DNA of 19,327 nt from positions 1 to 19,327 of the forward strand of contig QNBX01000081.1 of assembly GCA_003644265.1 (NCBI GenBank), read 5' to 3'. Every line of letters begins with the position of its first letter. Within the stretch, counting starts at the first letter, position 1. The notes under the pieces were generated by a model. That model was not told where the DNA came from, searched no databases, and saw only the letters and a list, made by a program, of their open reading frames with translations. This document shows, piece after piece, positions 7,245-13,207 of the stretch. This stretch comes from Planctomycetota bacterium (lineage in GTDB: Bacteria > Planctomycetota > B15-G4). The translations under genes were made by a program, and so were the position numbers.

Positions 7245-8009
7245 ATGGGCGCTCGCACAACGACCCTGGCCACGTCTCTCGCGTTGGCGCTGGGGCTGGG
7301 TTGCGCCGGCGGCAGCGGCCAGGTTGAGCCCGACGGGCACTTGACCATCACCGAGCAGGCGGCGCAGGAGCTGGCCGCCGTGCCGGTGCAGGTGCAGATG
7401 CAACCGCCGCCCGCGCCCGCCCAGGGGCCGCTGCCCGCCGAGCACGCGGCCGAGGCCCGCGCCCGCTGGGTCTCCAACCCGTCGCGTTGGCAGGCCGCTG
7501 AGCCCGAGTTCTTCCGGCCCGTGTTCGAGCAGCCTGACGCGCGCGAGCGCAGCCTGGCCGCCCGCGCCGAGACGCGCTCGTTCGACGGCGCGCCGCCGCG
7601 CATGACTCACAGCGAGGACTTCGGCGGAAGCTACGCCTGCCTCGACTGCCACGAGTCCGGACGCGTGATCGGATCGCGCGTCGCGCGCCCCATGAGCCAC
7701 CAGCCCATGCTCAGCTGCACCCAGTGCCACGTGGCCAGCCCGCCCGAGGCGCTGGAGGGATTGGAGTCTCCGCTCACTGCGATCTCGGCCTTCGTCGGCA
7801 TGCTGCCCCCGACCCTCGCCAGCCCCGCCAGCGAGGGCGCGCCGCTGAGCATCCCGCACACGACCCACATGCGCGTGCGCTGCCTGAGCTGCCACGGTGA
7901 GTTCGGCTACGAGGGCATCCGCATCGACCACACCGCCCGGGCCCAGTGCACCCAGTGCCACGTACCGCGGCTCGCGCTGGATCTGCAAGCGGTCGCGCGG
8001 GGCGGCTAG
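7245..8009 (+). CDS. NapB-like cytochrome c with four heme motifs
   Basis: The 254-residue product has a short hydrophobic N-terminus ending in GLGLGC (Cys20), possibly a lipoprotein signal with a non-standard lipobox, so it may be membrane-anchored. A Pro/Ala-rich spacer follows to about residue 70. Four CXXCH motifs lie at 132, 158, 213 and 235. The second pair, with IPHTTHMRVRCLSCHG and CTQCHVP, resembles the diheme NapB core. The first pair, with PMSHQPMLSCTQCHV, looks like a related diheme unit, so the protein may have arisen by internal duplication. His152, His205, His208 and His229 are candidate distal ligands. The gene starts 2 bases after napA with GGAGG at 7233-7237. It is probably the direct electron donor to NapA. 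An alternative is a NapM-type tetraheme cytochrome as in Desulfovibrio nap operons. Confidence 0.85.
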   Translation: MGARTTTLATSLALALGLGCAGGSGQVEPDGHLTITEQAAQELAAVPVQVQMQPPPAPAQGPLPAEHAAEARARWVSNPSRWQAAEPEFFRPVFEQPDARERSLAARAETRSFDGAPPRMTHSEDFGGSYACLDCHESGRVIGSRVARPMSHQPMLSCTQCHVASPPEALEGLESPLTAISAFVGMLPPTLASPASEGAPLSIPHTTHMRVRCLSCHGEFGYEGIRIDHTARAQCTQCHVPRLALDLQAVARGG

Positions 8010-8050
8010 TAGCCGACCGGCGTGGATGACGGCTGCCTCACCCAGCTGCG

Positions 8051-9892
8051 CTACTCGTTCAATGGCCTGAGCGTCTGCAGCGGGCTGAGCGACAGGAGCG
8101 CGTCGTCGCTGCCGCCGCGGCCCTCGATCCACCAGTAGATCACGTCGCCGATCAGGTGATTGTCGATCTCGACCAGCCAGGCCGGGAGCGTGGCGGTCTC
8201 CCACCCCCCGCGCTGCGGCGCGCGCTCGACCGCGAGCACGAGCGGGTTGATGCGGGACAGCACGATCAGGCGGTGATGAGGCGCGTTCGAGCGCAGATTG
8301 AACGAGAGCGGGTCGTCGTCCCGGGGCTGGATCTCCACGCTGCCGGGTGTGCGACCGCGGGCGGCGGGTAGCACGGCCCAGTCGTTGTCGATCCACCAGG
8401 CCGTGGTCGTGCCCGGCTCCCCCAGCAAGGGGCGCAGGGCGGTCAGGTCAAGCCGCGGCAGCGCGTAGGCACGCAGGTCCGTCTCGCTGAACGGCGGGCG
8501 CAACGCGCTGGACAGACCCCACGCAAAGACCTGCGCAACGGGGGAGCCGCCCGGGCTGCTGAGGAACGGCGGCTGCCCGCCGAGGAACAGCGGCTGCCCC
8601 GGCTCGTGATCGAGCTGCGTGGCCGCCGCGCGCATGTGCGCCGCGAGCTGACCCGCGTCGCGATAGGCCTCGCTGGTCTGCACCAAGAGCGGGAGCTGGG
8701 CGCCCAGCATGACCACCGCCGGCAGCAGCACCCGCGCGGGCTGGGGCAGCTTGCGCGGCACACGCAGCGACTTGCCCACGGCAACGGCCAGCAGCCCGAG
8801 CCCGATGGTGGCCAGGTAGCCGTAGCGGCCGTTGGCGCCCACGACCGGGGCCAAGGCATAGGGGAGCTGGACGATCAGGTACCAGCACAGCCCCAGCAGC
8901 CACCAGCGCGGCGCGTCTCCGGCCCGTCGACAACGCCAGAGTGAGAGCAACGTCGCGCTCAGCACGAGCAGCCCGACCCCCGCCAGGAGCCCGTCGGAGA
9001 GGCGCAGGTCGAAGTCCGGGTAGGCAAACGACGCGAGCCCACGCATGAACTCCAGCGGCGAGCGGGTCAGGTCGATGGACAGGACCTGGTCGCGCATGCC
9101 GTTGTAGCCGCCCACGGCGTTGCCGAGCAGCAGCCGCCGGAACACGAAATAGCACCCGGCGACCAGCCAGTAGCCGCCGTGCGCGCGCCACCAGCCGGCC
9201 CAGCCGCCGCGCCGGGCGCCGATGGCGTCGTGCATGAGCAGCAGCGCGGGCAGCACCGCCGCCTGCTCGTAGCACCCGAGCGCCAGCAGGTAGAGCAGCA
9301 CGGCCAGGCGTCGACGGTCCGCGAGGTGCGCCAGGCAACAGCCCAGCAGACAGGTCGTCATGCTGAGGGTCGCGTAGCTGCTCACAAACGCCACCGTGTT
9401 CAGGTGCAGCGGGTGGAAGGCGAAGACCAACGTCACGGCCCAGGCTGCCGCGCGGCTCTGACCGCCCCAGAGCCTGCGCACCACGGCGTGCACCAGCCAG
9501 GCGTTGAGCAGGTGCACGCAGAGGTGGAGCACCAGGTAGCCGCCGGGCTGCAGGCCGAACAGGAGCAGCTCCAGCTGGACCAGCAGCGTCGACAAGGGTC
9601 GGTAGAAGGGCGCGTTCCCGAAGCCGAGGAAGGGGCCCGTGGCTTGCTCGACGAAGACCTCGCCGAACCCGCCCAGCGCCAGCCGACCCAGGAACAGGTA
9701 GTCGACGCTGACGAACGCGCGCCCGAGCGCCGGCGCGTAGCAGCTCACCAGGACGGCGGCGAAGACGAACCCGTGCAGCGCCGGGTGGCGGAGCAGGCGG
9801 CCGAGCGGCCCGAGTTCCGGGGTGTGCCGACGCACCGGGCCGACCCGCGCCTCGCCGCGCGCCTGATGGAGGTCGTCGAGCCGCCTGGTCAT
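8051..9892 (-). CDS. Polytopic membrane protein, GT-C glycosyltransferase-like
   Basis: The product is 613 residues with many hydrophobic segments (from about residue 40 to residue 430) and a soluble C-terminal region. Features of GT-C transferases of the TMTC/PMT kind include Asp64 in the first outer loop (FVSVDYLF), the YRPLS motif at 97-101 followed by a lengthy helix pair, and an FHPLHLNTVAFVSSY stretch near residue 159 that recalls the HP...R/Y motif of TMTC proteins. It would transfer a sugar from a lipid carrier outside the cytoplasmic membrane; the acceptor is unknown. The ATG at 9892 has AGGTGG just upstream (minus strand). The frame is open to 10039, but that extension is Arg/Ala-rich and unlike a coding start. 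The gene is convergent with the nap operon, 41 bases apart, and has no obvious partner here. Confidence 0.75.
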   Translation of the reverse strand: MTRRLDDLHQARGEARVGPVRRHTPELGPLGRLLRHPALHGFVFAAVLVSCYAPALGRAFVSVDYLFLGRLALGGFGEVFVEQATGPFLGFGNAPFYRPLSTLLVQLELLLFGLQPGGYLVLHLCVHLLNAWLVHAVVRRLWGGQSRAAAWAVTLVFAFHPLHLNTVAFVSSYATLSMTTCLLGCCLAHLADRRRLAVLLYLLALGCYEQAAVLPALLLMHDAIGARRGGWAGWWRAHGGYWLVAGCYFVFRRLLLGNAVGGYNGMRDQVLSIDLTRSPLEFMRGLASFAYPDFDLRLSDGLLAGVGLLVLSATLLSLWRCRRAGDAPRWWLLGLCWYLIVQLPYALAPVVGANGRYGYLATIGLGLLAVAVGKSLRVPRKLPQPARVLLPAVVMLGAQLPLLVQTSEAYRDAGQLAAHMRAAATQLDHEPGQPLFLGGQPPFLSSPGGSPVAQVFAWGLSSALRPPFSETDLRAYALPRLDLTALRPLLGEPGTTTAWWIDNDWAVLPAARGRTPGSVEIQPRDDDPLSFNLRSNAPHHRLIVLSRINPLVLAVERAPQRGGWETATLPAWLVEIDNHLIGDVIYWWIEGRGGSDDALLSLSPLQTLRPLNE

Positions 9893-10268
9893 GTGCCACC
9901 TAATGGACGCGTCTGGGACCGGAGCCCGTCTCGCGGCCCCTGTCGGCGCGAGTGGGGCCGCCTTGCGCGCAGCCCGAGGACGGCGCAGTGTACGGAAGCC
10001 CCGGCCCCGCCGCGATCGAGCGCCACAGTCCGACCACATCCCCTCGCCGTTTCAGATCGGGAGAGCGGGTAGCATGTCGGGCTTGCTGCGTGGGCGCTGG
10101 CGCAGGACCGGCGGACGTTCCCCGAAGGGCGAGCACCTGATCGTGGAGTGCTGCGGTCGGTCCAGACGTCTGGCGCCCGTGCTGCTCCCCGCCGCGCAGC
10201 AACCGTGACGGTCCCGCGCAGCGCCAGCACAGCGACGGCGCGACGCCAGCGCAACGAGAGGTGAACCC
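9893..10268. other. Divergent intergenic region, 376 bases
   Basis: This stretch separates the minus-strand membrane protein gene from the plus-strand protease operon, so it should hold promoters for both. It is nearly as GC-rich as the genes and I see no convincing -35/-10 pair. A short palindrome is listed separately. Open frames on both strands (for example 9891-10208 plus) are Arg-rich, overlap each other and have no credible ribosome site, so I do not call a gene. A strong ribosome site (GAGAGGTG, 10256-10263) serves the protease gene. Confidence 0.6.
10162..10173. promoter_or_regulatory. Perfect 12-bp palindrome, possible operator
   Basis: CCAGACGTCTGG reads the same on both strands and lies 95 bases before the protease ATG, in the divergent intergenic region. 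It could bind a dimeric regulator. One short palindrome in GC-rich DNA can also arise by chance, and no second copy was noticed. Confidence 0.25.
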
Positions 10269-11363
10269 ATGACGCTCCCGAAGAGCTCCCCGCCCCTGAT
10301 GACCCTGGCCCTGTTGGCCTGCTGCGCGCTGCCGAGTGTGGGCTATGCGGGCGAGCGCGTCGTGCTCGTCAATGGCACGGTCATCGAGGCCACGTCCGTG
10401 ACGCGCTCAGCCGGGAGCGTCGAGATCGATCTGGGCTTCCAGATCCTCAGCGTGCCGGCCGCGTCGATCGTGTCTCTCGAGAGCAGCGGCAGCGGCAGCG
10501 GCAGCGGCAGCGAGGGCGGCAGCGAGGGCGGCAGCGGCAGCGAGGGCGGCCCCAGCAGCGAGCACATGGGCGACGACCCGAGTGCTGATCCCATCGACGA
10601 CGGCCAGGGCGGCGTGCGCCTCTATCGCGAGGCCGCCGATGGCGCCGACCGCAGCCTGGACGCGAACATCTCCCGCGTGGGCGAGGCCGTGGTGCTCGTG
10701 CGCACACCGGTGGGGCTCGGATCGGGCTTCATGACCCACTCCGAGGGCTACCTGATCACCAATGACCACGTGGTCGAGGGCTCCACCGAGCTGACCGTGG
10801 TCGTGTATCGCCAGGCCACCGACGGCCTGCGCAAGGACGAGTACAAGCGCATCCGCATCGTGGCCACCAGCGAGCTGCTCGACCTGGCGCTGCTCAAGAT
10901 CGAGCCCGACGACGAGGACGAACGCTTCGTGACCGTGCCGCTGAGCGACTCCAACGACCTGGTCCAGGGCGAGGGCGTCTTCGCCGTGGGCAACCCGATG
11001 GGGCTCGAGCGCAGCCTGAGCGAGGGCATCGTGGCCCTGCGCTCGCGCCTGAGCGGCGGTCAGACCTACGTGCAGACCACCGCGGCGCTGAGCCCCGGCA
11101 ACAGCGGCGGCCCGCTGTTCAACATGGCCGGCGAGGTCATCGGCGTGAACTCGCAGAAGATCGTGTCCCAGGGCGCGGAGGGGCTCTCATTCAGCATCCC
11201 CGTCAACCAGGTCAAGGCCTTCATCGACAGCCAGGAGGCCTACGCATTCGACACGCTCAACGCCAACAGCGGCCACCGCTACTACGCCCCGCCCCAGCAG
11301 GGGCACGGCTCCGACGAGCCATCCGAACAGACACAGGACAAGCAACAGGAGAAGACCCGATGA
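10269..11363 (+). CDS. Secreted HtrA-like trypsin-family serine protease without PDZ
   Basis: The product is 364 residues with a Sec signal peptide (cleavage likely after GYA, residue 27). Residues 29-70 form a small beta-rich domain (ERVVLVNGTVIEATSV...VEIDLGF) and residues 72-98 a Ser/Gly/Glu linker. A chymotrypsin-fold protease domain follows, with His167 (TNDHVVEG), Asp205 (ELLDLALLK) and Ser279 (SPGNSGGPLF) as the visible triad. The FAVGNPMG and GLSFSIPV segments are typical of DegP/DegQ-type proteases. The domain ends near residue 320 and is followed by a polar Gln/Glu/Lys tail with no PDZ domain, so substrate choice and oligomerisation must differ from DegP. The ATG has GAGAGGTG upstream. 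The gene ends in an ATGA overlap with the next. A role in periplasmic protein quality control or in processing an operon partner is inferred. Confidence 0.9.
   Translation: MTLPKSSPPLMTLALLACCALPSVGYAGERVVLVNGTVIEATSVTRSAGSVEIDLGFQILSVPAASIVSLESSGSGSGSGSEGGSEGGSGSEGGPSSEHMGDDPSADPIDDGQGGVRLYREAADGADRSLDANISRVGEAVVLVRTPVGLGSGFMTHSEGYLITNDHVVEGSTELTVVVYRQATDGLRKDEYKRIRIVATSELLDLALLKIEPDDEDERFVTVPLSDSNDLVQGEGVFAVGNPMGLERSLSEGIVALRSRLSGGQTYVQTTAALSPGNSGGPLFNMAGEVIGVNSQKIVSQGAEGLSFSIPVNQVKAFIDSQEAYAFDTLNANSGHRYYAPPQQGHGSDEPSEQTQDKQQEKTR
10482..10562 (+). repeat. GGCAGC-type tandem repeat coding for a Ser-Gly-Glu linker
   Basis: Near-perfect repeats of GGCAGC and GGCAGCGAG encode residues 72-98 of the protease. 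They form a flexible linker between the N-terminal small domain and the protease domain. The array is a candidate for length variation by replication slippage. Six-base units keep the reading frame. Confidence 0.8.
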
Positions 11364-13207
11364 CACGGCAACTGCTCGCCGCCCTCACCCTCGGTCTGGT
11401 CGCGTCGCTGGCCGTGCCCGCGCGCGCGCAGGTGCCGTCGGGCGACCTGGCCCAGCTGCTCCCCACCAGCACGGTGCTCTTCGCGCAGGTCGATCAGCTC
11501 GAGAAGCTGGCCCTGCTCGATCCCGATGGGGCCATGCAGAAGCTGGCCGGACACGAGGCCGTCAAGGCCGCCTTCGAGGAGCTGTACGGCTTCTTCGGAG
11601 ACTTCGAGGATGAGGAGATGCTGCTGGCGCTCGACCTCGAGGCCGACGAGCTGGCGCGGCTCTTCCCGGGGCGCATCATGTTCGCGCTGCCCGAAGTGGT
11701 GCTGGAGGAGAGCGACGTGAAGCTCGGCGCCACGACCACCGTTGAGCTGCGCTTGGACCCCAGCCGCGGCGTGGTGGCCATGGCCGACTTCGGCGGCACC
11801 GAGGCGCGCCTCGAGGAACTGCTCGAGAACGCGGCCAAGCTGCGTGAGGAGGAGCCGGACGTGCACCAGGCGGCCGTGCTGGCCGAGGACGTCGACGGCG
11901 CGCGCCTGTTCAACCTGGTGGAGGTCAGCACCGAGCAGGAGGTCGACGACTCGAACTGGATCGCGCTGGTCGGCGAGCTGCTGATCATCTCGAGCAAGGA
12001 GGACACGCTGCTCGACTTCGTCGATCTGGCCAACAACGGCGCGCCCGAGGGCGACCGCCTGTCGGACGACCCGCGCTACCTGGAGACGCTCGACCGCGTG
12101 GGCGCGCACGACGCGCTGCTGTACGCCAACCTGGGCGAGCTGCTGCCGCTGGTGAACGACCTGCTCGAGTCCAAGCTCAAGCAGCAGGGCATGTCCGTGG
12201 CCATGTTCCTGCGGCCCGAGGACCTGATCGCGGCGCTGCGGCTCGACGCCATGGAGAGCGCCTTCGCGGCCCTGCGCGTCGACGACGACGAGGCGGGGCT
12301 GGTGTTCGGCATGACCCACGCCGACACCGAGTACGGCCTGCACACGCTCTTGACCTACGGGGCGTCGGGCGTCGAGCTGCCCTCCTACTTCAGCTCCGAC
12401 TTCCACTCCGGCTCGATCAGCAACTACGACATCGGCGCCGCCTGGGAGATGTTCGACAAGCTGCTGCTGAAGGCTTCGCCCACGGGGCACGGCATGCTCA
12501 GAGGGCAGATCGACCAGCTGGAGGACTCGTCGTTTCCGCTGCGAGACGCCCTGCTGACCAACCTGGACAGCTACCTGGTCGAGATCCTGGGCTACCCGGA
12601 GGCGACCGTGGCCGGGCCCGACGACTACCCCACCCAGGCCTACGTGATCAAGGTCAAGGACCCGCGCACGCTCAAGGAGGCCCTGTCCGCCCTGGCCGGC
12701 GAGCAGACCAGCGATGAGCCGGTCGAGTTCATGAACGAGTCCATCCACGTGCTGCCGCTGCCGGCGGGGCTGGCGCCGGGCCAGGGGCAGGCCGAGCTGG
12801 CCTTCGCTGTGGTCGGCAACGACCTGGTGGTGTCGCTGGGCGAGCGCAAGATGGTCGAGAACGTCATCGCGCACATCAAGAACCCGGGCGAGTCGCTGCT
12901 CGAAGATGAGGATCTGATGGACGCCTTCGACGCGCTGCCCTCCGAGGACGTGGTGGCGCTGGGCTTCGTGAGCGTGGCGGACACGCTGCAGAACCTGATC
13001 CGGGGCAGCGAAGGCGCGCTGGGCGCTCAGTTCGGCCTGGTTCACGATGAGGACGACCTCGAACATCTTCTCGAGGTGCAGCAGGCGCTGGACGAGCTGC
13101 CCGACGTCTCCGGCATCCACTACTACGTCGTGTCCAAGACCTACAAGAGCGGCGACGCGTTCGTGGTTCGCATGCTGCTGCGCCCCGACCTGGACCCCGT
13201 GCTGTGA
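11360..13207 (+). CDS. Secreted DUF3352-like protein of unknown function
   Basis: The product has 615 residues and a Sec signal peptide (cleavage likely after PARA, residue 23). The mature start (LAQLLPTSTVLFAQVDQLEKL) and the repeated pattern of acidic helices alternating with VALG or LVFG strands match DUF3352-type secreted proteins, whose function is unknown. These often begin with a 'potential for being a persistent presence' segment of the form LP.....vf..v..l. No catalytic motif or membrane anchor is visible. The sequence is strongly acidic. The ATG overlaps the protease stop (ATGA) with AGGAGA 7 bases upstream, and the end overlaps the next gene by GTGA. Tight coupling to the protease suggests it may be a substrate, an adaptor or part of one envelope assembly; this is inference. 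The DUF3352 assignment comes from pattern recall and is less certain than the gene itself. Confidence 0.8.
   Translation: MTRQLLAALTLGLVASLAVPARAQVPSGDLAQLLPTSTVLFAQVDQLEKLALLDPDGAMQKLAGHEAVKAAFEELYGFFGDFEDEEMLLALDLEADELARLFPGRIMFALPEVVLEESDVKLGATTTVELRLDPSRGVVAMADFGGTEARLEELLENAAKLREEEPDVHQAAVLAEDVDGARLFNLVEVSTEQEVDDSNWIALVGELLIISSKEDTLLDFVDLANNGAPEGDRLSDDPRYLETLDRVGAHDALLYANLGELLPLVNDLLESKLKQQGMSVAMFLRPEDLIAALRLDAMESAFAALRVDDDEAGLVFGMTHADTEYGLHTLLTYGASGVELPSYFSSDFHSGSISNYDIGAAWEMFDKLLLKASPTGHGMLRGQIDQLEDSSFPLRDALLTNLDSYLVEILGYPEATVAGPDDYPTQAYVIKVKDPRTLKEALSALAGEQTSDEPVEFMNESIHVLPLPAGLAPGQGQAELAFAVVGNDLVVSLGERKMVENVIAHIKNPGESLLEDEDLMDAFDALPSEDVVALGFVSVADTLQNLIRGSEGALGAQFGLVHDEDDLEHLLEVQQALDELPDVSGIHYYVVSKTYKSGDAFVVRMLLRPDLDPVL

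Noticed and set aside
4939..7260. Long minus-strand frame opposite napA
   Set aside because: It has the same His/Val/Ala/Gly-rich shadow composition, and NapA on the plus strand has all its expected motifs.
8011..8034. AGCCG/CGGCT inverted repeat between the convergent nap and membrane-protein genes as a terminator
   Set aside because: The stem is only 5 bp with a 14-base loop and no T-run, so it is not distinguishable from chance in GC-rich DNA.
10040..10080. TAGCAT (10070-10075) and TTCAGA (10051-10056) as a -10/-35 promoter pair
   Set aside because: The spacing is only 13 bases and both boxes are poor matches, so it is not supportable as a sigma-70 promoter.
9893..10254. Several open frames in the divergent intergenic region on both strands
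   Set aside because: They overlap each other, are Arg/Gly/Pro-rich, have no convincing ribosome site and show no recognisable domain.
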